From assembly GCF_900112495.1 (NCBI RefSeq), contig NZ_FOMA01000001.1, forward strand, positions 1-64,000: a stretch of 64,000 bases of DNA, written 5' to 3'. The first letter of the stretch is position 1. Every line of letters starts with the position of its first letter. Source of the DNA: Bacillus sp. OV322. GTDB taxonomy: Bacteria; Bacillota; Bacilli; Bacillales; DSM-1321. Below the pieces are notes generated by a model that was given only the letters and a program-made list of their open reading frames with translations, had not been told where the DNA came from and did no database searches. A program made the position numbers and the translations under genes. Positions 45,516 through 55,133 of this stretch are shown piece by piece.

Positions 45516-45770
45516 ATGGGATTTTTATGGTCATTAATCATCGGAGGAATTATAGGCTGGCTTGCAGGCATGATCGTTGGACGTGACGTACCGTTTGGCA
45601 TTATCGGAAACATCATTGCAGGTTTCATTGGTGCATGGTTAGGTTCACTAATCTTGGGAGACTGGGGTCCGGTTGTAGGAAACTTCGCCATTATTCCAGC
45701 ATTGATTGGCGCGATTGTATTAGTATTCGTTCTAAGTTTGATCTTAAAAGGAACTAGAAGAGCTTCATAA
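45516..45770 (+). CDS. GlsB/YeaQ/YmgE-family membrane protein (copy 1)
   Basis: An 84-residue protein with three hydrophobic spans (residues ~3-20, 28-50 and 55-77) and the family's Gly-rich pattern 'IIGGIIGWLAGMIVGRD', 'IIGNIIAGFIGAWLGSLILG' and 'AIVLVFVLSLILKGTRR'. The family (transglycosylase-associated, PF04226) is linked to general stress and envelope maintenance; biochemical function unknown. The ribosome site TAAGGAGGAAACAAA is ideal. The next gene is an almost identical copy 28 bp downstream. Confidence 0.85.
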   Translation: MGFLWSLIIGGIIGWLAGMIVGRDVPFGIIGNIIAGFIGAWLGSLILGDWGPVVGNFAIIPALIGAIVLVFVLSLILKGTRRAS

Positions 45771-45798
45771 CTAACAAAAATTTAAGGAGGAATTTAAA

Positions 45799-46053
45799 AT
45801 GGGATTTTTATGGTCATTAATCATCGGAGGAATTATAGGCTGGCTAGCAGGCATGATCGTTGGTCGTGACGTACCGTTTGGAATTATCGGCAACATCATT
45901 GCAGGCTTCATTGGTGCATGGTTAGGTTCACTTATCTTGGGAGACTGGGGTCCGGTTGTCGGAAACTTTGCCATCATTCCAGCATTAATTGGTGCCATTG
46001 TATTAGTTTTCATCTTAAGCATGATCTTAAGAGGAACCAGAAGAGCGTCTTAA
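45799..46053 (+). CDS. GlsB/YeaQ/YmgE-family membrane protein (copy 2)
   Basis: An 84-residue near-duplicate of the preceding gene. The proteins differ at only three places that I can see: 'VFVLSLILKG' becomes 'VFILSMILRG'. The DNA is also nearly identical, with mostly third-position changes, so this is a recent tandem duplication or an array kept similar by conversion. TAAGGAGGAATTTAAA precedes the ATG. A strong terminator follows, so the two form a bicistronic unit. Confidence 0.85.
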   Translation: MGFLWSLIIGGIIGWLAGMIVGRDVPFGIIGNIIAGFIGAWLGSLILGDWGPVVGNFAIIPALIGAIVLVFILSMILRGTRRAS

Positions 46054-46054
46054 C

Positions 46055-46092
46055 AAAAAAAGCCTTCCCTATAACGGGAAGGTTTTTTTTTT
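46055..46092 (+). terminator. intrinsic terminator
   Basis: AAAAAAAGCCTTCCC TATAAC GGGAAGGTTTTTTTTTT, immediately after the duplicated pair. Confidence 0.88.
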
Positions 46093-46131
46093 GATTTTTG
46101 GCTATTGCTGTTAAAAAGCTAAGAAACATAG

Positions 46132-47028
46132 TTAGAAAATAGGAGGCACATCCAGGAAAGGAGCAACACAATCTACAGCTTGTTCCGTCAAAGGGTGTAT
46201 GAAAGTTATTTTTCGGGCATGAAGTGCCTGGCGGGGGAAAATTCTCTTTCCTCCATATAATACGTCCCCTGCTAAAGGGTGGTTTATTGAGCTTAAATGA
46301 ACACGGATCTGGTGTGTCCGTCCGCTTTCAAGTGTGCAGCTGATTAATGTCATTTTTTTATCTGGCCATCTTTTTTCCACTTTATAATGTGTAACGGCAG
46401 TTTGTCCTGATGGAGAAACTCTTCTTCTTGTCGGATGATGCCGATCCCGGCCAATATTCGTTCGGATTGTTCCTTTTTCTCCTTCTATTAAGCCCTCTGC
46501 TATTGCCAGATAGGTTCTCGATATTTCCCTTTCTTCAAGCATCCTGTCAAGAATGCTTCCCGCTAAGCGATTTTTTGCGAATATGACAGCACCGGTAGTA
46601 TCTTTATCCAATCTGTGAATATGCTTTATCATGCAATTCTGTCCGGTGGCCTTTAAATGATAAGCCACACCATTAAGCAAAGTGTTTGAGATTTCTTGGC
46701 TTGAAGGATGTGTATCCATTCCAGCGGGTTTATTGGCTATTAAGAGGTGGTCATCTTCATAAAGTATTGAAATGCCAAGATCATTTGGCACGACTGGATT
46801 TTCTATCTCTTCATCAAAAACGGGAATGCTTATTTCATCGCCTTCCTTAAGTATTGAGGACCATTTAACAGGGACATCATTTAAGGTTATGTTTTTGCTC
46901 ATTCTCCATTCATGTATTAACTTTTTGGGAGCCTGAAGGGCCGTGCGGAAAAAATCATCTATCGTTAAATTATTCCATTTACCCGGAATTGTGATTACAA
47001 GATGACTCCTTTTTCTGGTAATATTCAT
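46132..47028 (-). CDS. yhcT: RluA-family pseudouridine synthase (YhcT-like)
   Basis: A 298-residue rRNA/tRNA uridine isomerase. Residues ~1-85 are an S4-like RNA-binding part ('TIDDFFRTALQAPKKLIHEW', 'GDEISIPVFDEE'); the catalytic domain follows with 'LLIANKPAGMDTHPS', the active-site Asp in 'IHRLDKDTTGAVIFAKN' and 'LESGRTHQIRVHLSSINHPLAGD'. The target position is not predictable. The start at 47028 follows AGGAGG by 7 bases; a longer frame to 47061 lies over that site. It is divergent from the next gene, as yhcT and yhcU are neighbours in B. subtilis. Confidence 0.85.
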   Translation of the reverse strand: MNITRKRSHLVITIPGKWNNLTIDDFFRTALQAPKKLIHEWRMSKNITLNDVPVKWSSILKEGDEISIPVFDEEIENPVVPNDLGISILYEDDHLLIANKPAGMDTHPSSQEISNTLLNGVAYHLKATGQNCMIKHIHRLDKDTTGAVIFAKNRLAGSILDRMLEEREISRTYLAIAEGLIEGEKGTIRTNIGRDRHHPTRRRVSPSGQTAVTHYKVEKRWPDKKMTLISCTLESGRTHQIRVHLSSINHPLAGDVLYGGKRIFPRQALHARKITFIHPLTEQAVDCVAPFLDVPPIF

Positions 47029-47253
47029 TGATAATCCTCCTAAATTCGACATTATCATCAAAAATTCGACAATATATGACAGAATTTTTGTCTTAATTCG
47101 GTAAAAAACTACTCCGTTAGACCTATTTAAATTTCTGTTGTGGGTATAATTACCACCGTCTTTTTAATCATAATATGATATTCTATTGTAAAGATATAGA
47201 AGTTTAAACCGATGAATAACATAGGTCTATACGACGTAAAAGGTGGTTTTTTT

Positions 47254-47673
47254 GTGAAGATTGTTTATTCTTCAACCTCTGAGCAAGAACAGGAAATTGG
47301 AAAATTGGTCTCTTACTTTTACAGCTCCATTTTTCCCAAATATTTTCATTTTGATGAAATCCTCCATTTTCAAGAAATTGGGGTTCTTCAGGTTGAAAAA
47401 AATTGCTTTACGTATTGCGGAACGTTAAAAGAAGCTTATCAAGTGATGACCTGCCTTCAGGTAATTCAGTTTATTCTGGAAAAAAAAGAAAAGCTGAGCC
47501 CGTTTCCGTTAGATAAACAGTCTGCGGCTTTATTTATGCGCAATATATCTTTATTAAATGATTCCGGCATTTTCTTTCCGTTTTTCTTAGATAACTTTGC
47601 ATCATTGAAATGTAATGAAAATGAAACCGCATTAACGATGAATTGTGTGCCTGCCAACCAGTACTTAATTTAA
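47254..47673 (+). CDS. yhcU: DUF5365 protein (YhcU-like)
   Basis: A 139-residue soluble protein. It starts 'MKIVYSSTSEQEQEIGKLVSYFY' (here residues 1-18 or so) and continues with 'FPKYFHFDEILHFQEIGVL', the layout of B. subtilis YhcU; the tail is Asn/Leu-rich without motifs. Function unknown. The GTG at 47254 is supported by AAAGGTGG 9 bases upstream; the ATG at 47212 has no site. Its position next to the YhcT-type pseudouridine synthase repeats the B. subtilis order, which strengthens the family call. Confidence 0.65.
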   Translation: MKIVYSSTSEQEQEIGKLVSYFYSSIFPKYFHFDEILHFQEIGVLQVEKNCFTYCGTLKEAYQVMTCLQVIQFILEKKEKLSPFPLDKQSAALFMRNISLLNDSGIFFPFFLDNFASLKCNENETALTMNCVPANQYLI

Positions 47674-47802
47674 GGCTTCATAAAAGCTTAAGTACCCCAA
47701 TAATGATTTAAGCAGGGGGGAGGCGTTCGCTTCATCAATCAGCACTTTACTTTAACAAAGCCCTATTTTAAAGACTATTTACTGAATTTACAAGCGCTGT
47801 AA

Positions 47803-47832
47803 AGAGGCTGACTCCTTGAGTCAGCCTCTTTA
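47803..47832. terminator. bidirectional terminator
   Basis: AAAGAGGCTGACTC CTT GAGTCAGCCTCTTT, 14-bp perfect stem between two convergent genes. Confidence 0.8.
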
Positions 47833-47845
47833 TGCTGGATGCGCT

Positions 47846-48316
47846 CTATTCTATTTTATTTTTTTGGAACCATTTCATATACGCTTTTTCCCCGTTATAC
47901 CCGGTAATTCGGTCTTGCTCAACCCCGTTTTTATAATAAATAACGGCTGGTGCTGATTCAATATGATATTTTTCTTTGCCGCTTTGAAACTCCAGCAGGT
48001 TGTATTGAACAAGGTCGATTCCCATTTTTTCTGCCAAGGGCGCAACAACCGGTGTAGTTTTGATACATTCCTTACAGTCTGGGCTATAGAAATAAACCAC
48101 TGTATTTTCGTGATCTTTTAATTTTTTGCTTAATTCATCAGGCAAAATCAGATTCTGGTAATTTGGATCTTTTAATTGGCCTATTGTTGCGGGTTTTAAA
48201 CTTTTTTTGCCATAGGGATTGCCTTCAGACCTCTCATTTCTTTGCATGGAACTGATAAGGCTGATTGTGATAAACAAAGCCAGGACAACCAGTAGAAATA
48301 TGGCAAATTTCTTCAT
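47846..48316 (-). CDS. membrane-anchored thioredoxin-like protein
   Basis: A 156-residue extracytoplasmic thiol-disulfide protein. Residues ~5-27 form a single membrane anchor or uncleaved signal; the remainder is a thioredoxin fold with active site C-K-E-C in 'FYSPDCKECIKTTP' and the cis-proline loop 'IESAPAVIYYKNG'. The start ATG at 48316 overlaps the stop of the bdbC gene (ATGA), so the two are translationally coupled. It is likely the DsbA-type partner re-oxidised by BdbC (inference). GGGAGG precedes the start. Confidence 0.85.
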   Translation of the reverse strand: MKKFAIFLLVVLALFITISLISSMQRNERSEGNPYGKKSLKPATIGQLKDPNYQNLILPDELSKKLKDHENTVVYFYSPDCKECIKTTPVVAPLAEKMGIDLVQYNLLEFQSGKEKYHIESAPAVIYYKNGVEQDRITGYNGEKAYMKWFQKNKIE

Positions 48317-48750
48317 GAAGCAGCCTCCCTGTTGAGCTTCCATACCGCAGCACTGCTAGTGAAGATGATTACAAACGCTATCAAGGCGAGCAGCGGGATG
48401 GTTACGAAGCCGAACCAATTGATGTAATCACTTGTGCAGGAAACTCTGCCACAGGATGCAGCGTGTTGCGTGAAAAAAGGAATTTTTTGAATGGAAAAAT
48501 GATAAGCTGACAAGAACATGCCTATTCCTGATAGCATCATCGTATAAAAAACGATATGGTAATCTTTTTTGACGACAGCCGCACCTAAAAGCACTGTTAA
48601 AGGATACATGAGGATTCTTTGATACCAGCATAGCTTGCAAGGCTCAAAGTGTTTTATTTCAGAAAAATATAAACTGCCAAACATGGCAATAATTGCTGAG
48701 ATCCAAGCAAGGAAAAGGAGATAATCTTTATTGCCTTTTTTGAAATTCAT
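48313..48750 (-). CDS. bdbC: disulfide bond formation protein, DsbB type
   Basis: A 145-residue membrane protein with four spans (residues ~10-27, 40-60, 68-84 and 112-135). Two redox pairs are visible: C-K-L-C in 'EPCKLCWYQRILMYPL' (first loop, quinone-linked pair) and the second-loop pair in 'AASCGRVSC'. It re-oxidises a thioredoxin-like partner using menaquinone, supporting disulfides in exported proteins. The four-base overlap with the downstream thioredoxin gene shows an operon. Length fits the BdbC family (~140). Confidence 0.9.
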   Translation of the reverse strand: MNFKKGNKDYLLFLAWISAIIAMFGSLYFSEIKHFEPCKLCWYQRILMYPLTVLLGAAVVKKDYHIVFYTMMLSGIGMFLSAYHFSIQKIPFFTQHAASCGRVSCTSDYINWFGFVTIPLLALIAFVIIFTSSAAVWKLNREAAS

Positions 48751-48904
48751 CTTTTCTCCACCTAATATTATTTTCTATTAAAAATTATAGTATGCAAAGG
48801 TGGTATATGTAAAATAATTGTGCCTTTTATAACGGTAATGGCTGGTTTATTCGTGCTGATCAGGAAAGCGGGAAGGAGGTAAGCTTGCTGTCTCTCTTTT
48901 AAAA

Positions 48905-49045
48905 GGGCTGTTTGCGCATACATTGCTGGGATCCAGGATGCTTGCTTCCCGCTAATCCCGCAGGAGTCTCGCACCTTACACTCCAATCAGCCCGGTTTAA
49001 CAACGGGATTGCTTCTTAAAAAACAACATTCTTTAAGAAAAGAGC
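48905..49045 (-). repeat. dispersed intergenic element, reverse orientation, shortened
   Basis: On the minus strand: GCTCTTTTCTTAAAGAATGT at the left end, then TGATTGGAGTGTAAGGTGCG, CTCCTGCGGGATTAGCGGGA, GCATCCTGGATCCCAGC and a right end GCGCAAACAGCCC. It lies in the 446-bp gap between bdbC and yhcX; nothing else is seen there. Confidence 0.75.
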
Positions 49046-49196
49046 ATTAATAAAACAACAGCGTGTAATAAATGCTGTTAAAGTAGGGATTCCTATAGAT
49101 ATGACGGGATATGGGAAGTTTCAATATATTCGTTTGGACTTACGCTAAAAAGGGTAAAACATATTGATTTTGGTTTACATAAAGGAGCTGCACATA

Positions 49197-50744
49197 ATGA
49201 CAAAGCTTGATTTGCATAAATTTGAAAAAATTATGGAAATAAGGAAAATGAAGCACAGTGATATAGATGAGATTATTGCTATGCAGGAGGTTTGCTTTCC
49301 CGGAATGATTCCATGGAAACGAGAGCAATTGGAAAGCCACCTGGATATTTTTCCTGACGGCCAGTTTTGTGCCGAATATGATGGCCGCGTAATTGGCTCT
49401 TGTTCGAGTTTAATCATAAATTTTGACGAATATGATGACCGCCATTCTTGGGATGATGTAACAGACAATGGCTATATTACGAATCACAACCCTGATGGAT
49501 ATAACCTGTATGGAATTGAAATTATGGTTCATCCTGATTTCCGCCGCATGAAAATCGGCCAGCGGCTTTATGAGGCCAGAAAAGAATTAGTGGCAGAATT
49601 GAACTTGAAAAGCATCATTATTGGCGGAAGGATCCCTAATTACCATAAACATGCTGATGAGATGTCACCAAGGGAATATGTTAAGGAAGTATCCCTGCAT
49701 AAAATCTATGATCCGGTTTTATCTTTTCAGCTTTTAAACGGCTTTACTTTAATGAGGATTAATCCTAACTACCTTCCGGATGATAAACAATCCAATAAGT
49801 ATGCAACGCTCATGGAATGGAACAATGTGGATTACCATCCTAAAACTAAGACATTCTTTAAAACTTCAGAACCAGTCAGGATCTGTGTGGTCCAATATAT
49901 GATGAGGCAGATTAATTCGTTTGAGGATTTTGCCAGCCAGGTCGAATATTTTACCGATGTTGCTTCAGATGCAAACGCTGATTTTGCTGTTTTTCCCGAG
50001 CTTTTTACAACACAGCTGATGTCTTTCCTGAATGAGCGTACACCAAGTCTGGCAGTCAGGAAACTGACGGACTTTACGGAACAATATATTGAATTGTTCA
50101 CTACCCTTGCAGTCCGATATAACGTAAATATTATCGGGGGATCGCACTTTGTCAAAGAAGATGATGAAAACATCTACAACATTGCCTACTTATTCCGCAG
50201 GGACGGAACGATTGAGAAACAGTATAAAATTCACATTACCCCGAATGAAAGAAAATGGTGGGGAATCAATGCAGGAGACAGGGTCAAGGTATTCGATACT
50301 GACTGCGGGAAAATAGCCATCCAGATATGCTATGACATCGAATTTCCTGAAATGGCGCGTATTGCCACAGAAATGGGAGCGAAAATCATATTTACTCCTT
50401 TTTGCACCGAAGATCGCCAGGGGTATCTCAGGGTTCGTTATTGTGCGCAGGCACGGGCGGTGGAAAACCAGATTTACACAGTTATTTCAGGTACTGTCGG
50501 AAATCTGCCCCAAACTGAAAATATGGATATCCAGTATGCGCAATCCGGTATATTCGCTCCTTCAGATTTTGAATTTGCACGCGATGGAATTGTAGGGGAA
50601 ACAAATCCGAATCTGGAAATGGTCCTGATCGGGGATGTGGATCTTGAAATACTGCGCCGCCAAAGGCAATCCGGCACAGTGAGACAGCTTAAGGACAGAA
50701 GGCATGATATCTATAAAATTCAATATCAGTCAGGCCTTAAATAA
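49197..50744 (+). CDS. yhcX: GNAT acetyltransferase fused to a carbon-nitrogen hydrolase (YhcX-like)
   Basis: A 515-residue two-domain cytoplasmic protein. Residues ~1-215 are a GNAT acetyltransferase ('EIMVHPDFRRMKIGQRLY' acetyl-CoA loop); residues ~225-500 are a nitrilase-superfamily hydrolase with the Glu-Lys-Cys triad in 'DFAVFPELFTTQL', 'YKIHITPNERKWWG' and 'IAIQICYDIEFPEM'. Length and layout equal B. subtilis YhcX. Substrate unknown; the fusion suggests sequential acyl or amide chemistry on one small molecule (inference). AAAGGAGC precedes the ATG at 49197; an earlier ATT/TTG-type start at 49164 is unsupported. Confidence 0.9.
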   Translation: MTKLDLHKFEKIMEIRKMKHSDIDEIIAMQEVCFPGMIPWKREQLESHLDIFPDGQFCAEYDGRVIGSCSSLIINFDEYDDRHSWDDVTDNGYITNHNPDGYNLYGIEIMVHPDFRRMKIGQRLYEARKELVAELNLKSIIIGGRIPNYHKHADEMSPREYVKEVSLHKIYDPVLSFQLLNGFTLMRINPNYLPDDKQSNKYATLMEWNNVDYHPKTKTFFKTSEPVRICVVQYMMRQINSFEDFASQVEYFTDVASDANADFAVFPELFTTQLMSFLNERTPSLAVRKLTDFTEQYIELFTTLAVRYNVNIIGGSHFVKEDDENIYNIAYLFRRDGTIEKQYKIHITPNERKWWGINAGDRVKVFDTDCGKIAIQICYDIEFPEMARIATEMGAKIIFTPFCTEDRQGYLRVRYCAQARAVENQIYTVISGTVGNLPQTENMDIQYAQSGIFAPSDFEFARDGIVGETNPNLEMVLIGDVDLEILRRQRQSGTVRQLKDRRHDIYKIQYQSGLK

Positions 50745-50892
50745 AGAAAGTGCTGAGGGCCAGTTGTTTTCTTTAAAAAGAAACATTTTAAAGAATGGCT
50801 GGCCCGCAAGTACCTTCTCAATTTAGATAGATTATGATACCTTTTAAAATATACATAAAATAATAAATTTTACAAATAAGGGGCTGAGGACA

Positions 50893-52623
50893 ATGGAATG
50901 GAAAGAACTCTATTCTTCATGGGCAAGTTATCAAAACTTAAATTCAGATCTTCGTGAAAAGCTTCAGGAAATGAAGCACGATGATGCAAAGCTTGAGGAT
51001 GCATTTTATAAAAACCTGGAATTCGGCACAGGCGGAATGCGCGGGGAAATAGGCGCAGGGACAAACAGGATGAATATATACACTGTCCGGAAAGCAACTA
51101 CTGGACTTGCCAGGTATATTCATTCATTCGGTGAGGATGCCAAAAAAAGAGGCGTTGTAATTGCATTTGATTCCAGGCACCAGTCTCCTGAATTCGCTAT
51201 GGAGGCAGCAAAGACGCTTGCCACAAACGGCATTAAAGCATATGTATTCGATGAACTGCGGCCGACTCCGGAATTGTCGTTTGCTGTGCGGGAACTGAAT
51301 GCTGTTTCCGGTATTGTCATCACCGCCAGCCACAATCCTCCTGAATATAATGGATACAAGGTTTACGGAGAGGACGGTGCACAGCTTGGCCTCGAAGCTG
51401 CAGATAAAGTCATCGGATTTATCAATGAAATAGAAAATGAATTAATCCTCCAGGTCGAAGAGAAAGACGCTTTGATGGAAAAGGGGCTTATTGAGATCAT
51501 TGGAGAAGAGCTGGATGCCTCCTATAATGCCAAGCTGCTTACCCTTCCTGAAAACCAGGGCCTTTCGTCTGAAACGGATATTAATATTGTATTTACTCCT
51601 TTGCATGGCACCTCGAATAAGTCAGTAAGGCGTGCACTGAAAGATTTAGGATACAAAAATGTCCATATCGTTAAAGAACAGGAAAAGCCAGATCCAAACT
51701 TCTCTACGGTTGCCTCGCCAAATCCTGAGGAACATGCCGCTTTCGAAATGGCAATTGAACTTGGAAAAGAAGTTTCAGCAGACATCCTGATTGCAACAGA
51801 TCCTGATGCTGACCGTTTGGGAATTGCCGTTAAAAACCTAGAAGGCGACTATACGGTTCTGACAGGAAACCAGACAGGTGCTCTAATGCTGGATTACCTG
51901 CTTGCTTCGAAGAAAGAAAAAGGAACCCTGCCTGAAAACGGAGCCGTCCTTAAAACAATTGTTACATCAGAAATAGGAAGGACTATAGCAAGCTCTTATG
52001 GCCTGGAAACTATAGACGTCCTTACAGGGTTCAAATTTATTGCAGAAAAAATCAGCGAGTTCCATCGTACGGGCCAAAAGACCTTTTTGTTTGGCTATGA
52101 AGAAAGCTATGGATATCTGATTAAGGACTTTGCAAGAGACAAAGATGCCATTCAGGCAAGCATCCTGGCAGCAGAGGTTTGCGCATATTATAAAAAGCAG
52201 GGGAAAACCTTGTATGAGGGCCTGCTGGATGTATTCAGGAAATATGGCTTCTACATGGAAGGCTTGCGGTCACTGACTCTAAAAGGGAAAAATGGGGCTA
52301 CCCAGATTCAAGGCATACTTAATGAATTCCGTGAAAATCCTCCAAAAGAAATTGCAGGGAAAAATGTAGTGACGAGCGAGGATTATTTAAGCGGCCAAAG
52401 ATTTTCGTGGGAGAATAATGAAGAAACAAATATTACGCTTCCTAAATCCAATGTACTTAAATACTTCCTTGAGGATGGAACGTGGGTATGCCTCCGACCA
52501 TCAGGAACAGAGCCGAAGATTAAATTTTACTTTGGCGTTCAGGGATCAAGTATGGAAGAAGCAGAGGGGAAATTATCAGGGGTTATAGAAGACTTTATGT
52601 CAAAGATTAATAAACTTATTTAA
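50893..52623 (+). CDS. pgcA: alpha-phosphoglucomutase
   Basis: A 576-residue alpha-D-phosphohexomutase interconverting glucose-6-phosphate and glucose-1-phosphate, which feeds UDP-glucose, teichoic acid and glycolipid synthesis. The four signatures are present: phosphoserine loop '[16 protein letters not shown]', metal loop '[10 protein letters not shown]', sugar-binding loop '[13 protein letters not shown]' and phosphate-binding loop '[14 protein letters not shown]'. Length matches B. subtilis PgcA (YhxB). GGGGCTGAGGAC precedes the ATG. It is followed by azr, as in B. subtilis, where the genes are near neighbours. Confidence 0.92.
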   Translation: MEWKELYSSWASYQNLNSDLREKLQEMKHDDAKLEDAFYKNLEFGTGGMRGEIGAGTNRMNIYTVRKATTGLARYIHSFGEDAKKRGVVIAFDSRHQSPEFAMEAAKTLATNGIKAYVFDELRPTPELSFAVRELNAVSGIVITASHNPPEYNGYKVYGEDGAQLGLEAADKVIGFINEIENELILQVEEKDALMEKGLIEIIGEELDASYNAKLLTLPENQGLSSETDINIVFTPLHGTSNKSVRRALKDLGYKNVHIVKEQEKPDPNFSTVASPNPEEHAAFEMAIELGKEVSADILIATDPDADRLGIAVKNLEGDYTVLTGNQTGALMLDYLLASKKEKGTLPENGAVLKTIVTSEIGRTIASSYGLETIDVLTGFKFIAEKISEFHRTGQKTFLFGYEESYGYLIKDFARDKDAIQASILAAEVCAYYKKQGKTLYEGLLDVFRKYGFYMEGLRSLTLKGKNGATQIQGILNEFRENPPKEIAGKNVVTSEDYLSGQRFSWENNEETNITLPKSNVLKYFLEDGTWVCLRPSGTEPKIKFYFGVQGSSMEEAEGKLSGVIEDFMSKINKLI

Positions 52624-52654
52624 TCATAGAATTGGCAAGATTGATTGTTTATAA

Positions 52655-53233
<579 letters not shown>

Positions 53234-53264
53234 GATGTTTTGCCATTCACTGAATTAAAAAGAA

Positions 53265-53345
53265 GAGCTGACAATAATTTTGTCAGCTCAGATTATCGAA
53301 AAAGGGGGTATGGAATGGTTACATTCCCTACCCCCTTTTTGTTTT
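53265..53345 (+). terminator. double hairpin terminator
   Basis: First stem GAGCTGACAA / TTGTCAGCTC (53265-53289), then AAAAAGGGGGTATGGAATG / CATTCCCTACCCCCTTTTT (53299-53340). The first stem recurs exactly at 58499-58523. Confidence 0.8.
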
Positions 53346-53441
53346 CCTTATTTTTTACACTAACGGGTCAGCTTAGTTAAATAAAACTACTAACTAAGGT
53401 ATATTAATACTACTAATTTCCAATAAAGGAGGAATGAGTAA

Positions 53442-53909
53442 ATGCTTAAAGTTGATTTATACACTATGTGTATAGTTCAAGATGGAGATAAGGTTTTATT
53501 AATAAATCGACCGAGCAAATTGGGATTCCCAGGGTTTATTGGGGCTGGCGGAAAAGTGGATTTTCCTGAAAGCCTAACTGAAGGAGCGATTCGTGAAGTC
53601 TGGGAAGAAACAGGATTGAGAGTAAGTGATATAGTTTATAAAGGATTAGATGAATACGTGGACCCTAAAAAGAATTATAGGTATATGGTTTTTAATTATT
53701 TGGCTAAATCATTTGAAGGTGAACTATTAACCAATCCACCTGAAGGTGAATTATTATGGGTGCCGATTAAAGAAGCATTAAATCTTCCTATGCAACCTTG
53801 GTTTAAAAGAAGATTTCCATTATTTTTTGAGGAAGGTACCTTTGAAATTTATGAATTATGGGATGAAGAAAATCAAATAACTTTAAAAGAATCCGTTAAA
53901 ATAATGTAG
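53442..53909 (+). CDS. NUDIX hydrolase (MutT/8-oxo-dGTP diphosphatase type)
   Basis: A 155-residue NUDIX enzyme. The box G-x5-E-x7-R-E-x2-E-E-x-G-U is complete: 'GAGGKVDFPESLTEGAIREV' followed by 'WEETGL'. 'KLGFPGFIGAGGK' resembles the MutX/YtkD-type 8-oxo-dGTP hydrolases. The DNA is more AT-rich than the neighbouring pgcA-azr genes and the gene marks the left edge of an accessory stretch (53.4-58.4 kb). AAAGGAGGAATGAG precedes the ATG. Confidence 0.85.
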   Translation: MLKVDLYTMCIVQDGDKVLLINRPSKLGFPGFIGAGGKVDFPESLTEGAIREVWEETGLRVSDIVYKGLDEYVDPKKNYRYMVFNYLAKSFEGELLTNPPEGELLWVPIKEALNLPMQPWFKRRFPLFFEEGTFEIYELWDEENQITLKESVKIM

Positions 53910-54062
53910 TTTGTGAACAAATGTACTTAAACAATAGGGTGCTTTAGTTTAATAAGAATTTAGAAAAAATTGGTAAGTAGTAGATCATAAGTGGCTATGA
54001 AAGCAATCCTTTTTCTATGTTATTCATATGTTTGAAATTGAATAAAAAACAAAGTGACCTTT

Positions 54063-54263
54063 TTACATAGGCCACTTTAATAAGAAACTCTCTTTTGATG
54101 TTTTAATAAACAGCATTGATATCGCAGTACCGGCAATATTTAAAATAATGCTTGTCCCGAGTAATACTGCCCATAATATTGTTGGCATTGATACTGTTAA
54201 TGATAATATTAAGAAGATAATGCCTACTAAGGATAAGATAAGACCTGGATACATTTTGTTCAA
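54063..54263 (-). CDS. small two-span membrane protein
   Basis: A 66-residue protein with two hydrophobic spans, residues ~6-25 ('LILSLVGIIFLILSLTV') and ~29-52, and a short polar tail. The TTG start at 54263 has GGAGTG about 8 bases upstream. Family unknown; such proteins are common in Bacillus accessory DNA. Its 3' end sits beside AT-rich sequence without a clear terminator. Confidence 0.55.
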   Translation of the reverse strand: MNKMYPGLILSLVGIIFLILSLTVSMPTILWAVLLGTSIILNIAGTAISMLFIKTSKESFLLKWPM

Positions 54264-54386
54264 TTAATTCACTCCAATTTAACCATAATTTAATTCAACA
54301 CCACTTCCATTATTACCCATAAAATTAATCCATCTGTATATATCTTTATGAAAACGAGTAGGATTTCTAACTAACGATTATCAAGA

Positions 54387-54586
54387 GGGTTTCTAAAAGA
54401 GCAGCCTTCGATAGAAACATCCATCCGAACCAATTTCGCCACAGTTATTCGACTCATTAATTAAATAATGGGACCCCTCTTGAAGTTATTCAGACTTTAA
54501 TCAGACACGAAAAAAGTGAAACAACCAGTGTCTATGCCCATCTTAGCGGGAAAGTAAGGCAAGATTTCTACAATAAATACTTCTAG
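54387..54586 (+). pseudogene. tyrosine recombinase (integrase) C-terminal remnant
   Basis: The frame reads 'VSKRAAFDRNI', 'HPNQFRHSYSTH', an in-frame TAA, then 'LNNGTPLEVIQTLIRHEKSE', 'TTSVYAHLSGK' and a natural end 'VRQDFYNKYF'. This is the catalytic H-x-x-R ... H-x ... Tyr end of a phage-integrase-type tyrosine recombinase (R of 'FRHS', H of 'IRHEK', Tyr of 'VYAHL'). The N-terminal two thirds are absent and a stop interrupts the core, so it is inactive. A perfect inverted repeat, GAAGGCTGCT / AGCAGCCTTC, follows at 54588-54609. Confidence 0.75.
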
Positions 54587-54609
54587 AGAAGGCTGCTTCA
54601 GCAGCCTTC

Positions 54610-55012
54610 ATTACTTTAACTAACGCACCAAATATTCAAGCTATCAAAATAACGTAGCTCGTATTAGTGTTCTTATAATGCTTTTTCTATTGGCTGTGTT
54701 GGGAGCCTTTTTGGCGGTGCCAATATTAGACAACCGTAAATTACCATTTGCTTTTATGCTTGCATTCATTTATTATATTAGAATAATAATTTAATACTTC
54801 CTCATAACCGATTGAGTAGAGGTTGCAACTTTTAATATTAAAGCGTACGAGATAAAGAGATATCGTGGACTACGTTTGAAAGGAAAAGTTGCCGAAGTTT
54901 GCTTTAAATCTCTTTTAAAGCAGATTGGGGCTGTTATCGAATAGGTACAGCACTGTCACGTTTCTGACTAAGAAACGTGAGGAGCTATCTTCGGAAGGTT
55001 TGATTCGGACAA
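54610..55012. other. gene-poor accessory stretch
   Basis: Holds one short frame at 54674 or so (about 38 codons, 'MLFLLAVLGAFLAVPIL...', hydrophobic, no ribosome site) and a hairpin ACGTTTC / GAAACGT near 54957-54977. No recognisable gene; probably debris of the integrase-linked element. Confidence 0.4.
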
Positions 55013-55014
55013 TG

Positions 55015-55046
55015 AAAAAGCCGTCGATATCCTTCGACGGCTTTTT
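55015..55046 (+). terminator. intrinsic terminator
   Basis: AAAAAGCCGTCG / CGACGGCTTTTT with a short loop, upstream of gltP. Confidence 0.8.
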
Positions 55047-55133
55047 CTATTTCCTCCTTCTTCATAAGATTCTTTAAAGTGGTTGAAATTTAGTAATTTT
55101 TATATCGTTGGTCAATACGAAAGGATGTTTACT

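Noticed and set aside
54837-55012. Considered as a T-box or amino-acid riboswitch upstream of gltP
   Set aside because: No T-box core motif or specifier loop could be found; only a simple hairpin and a terminator.
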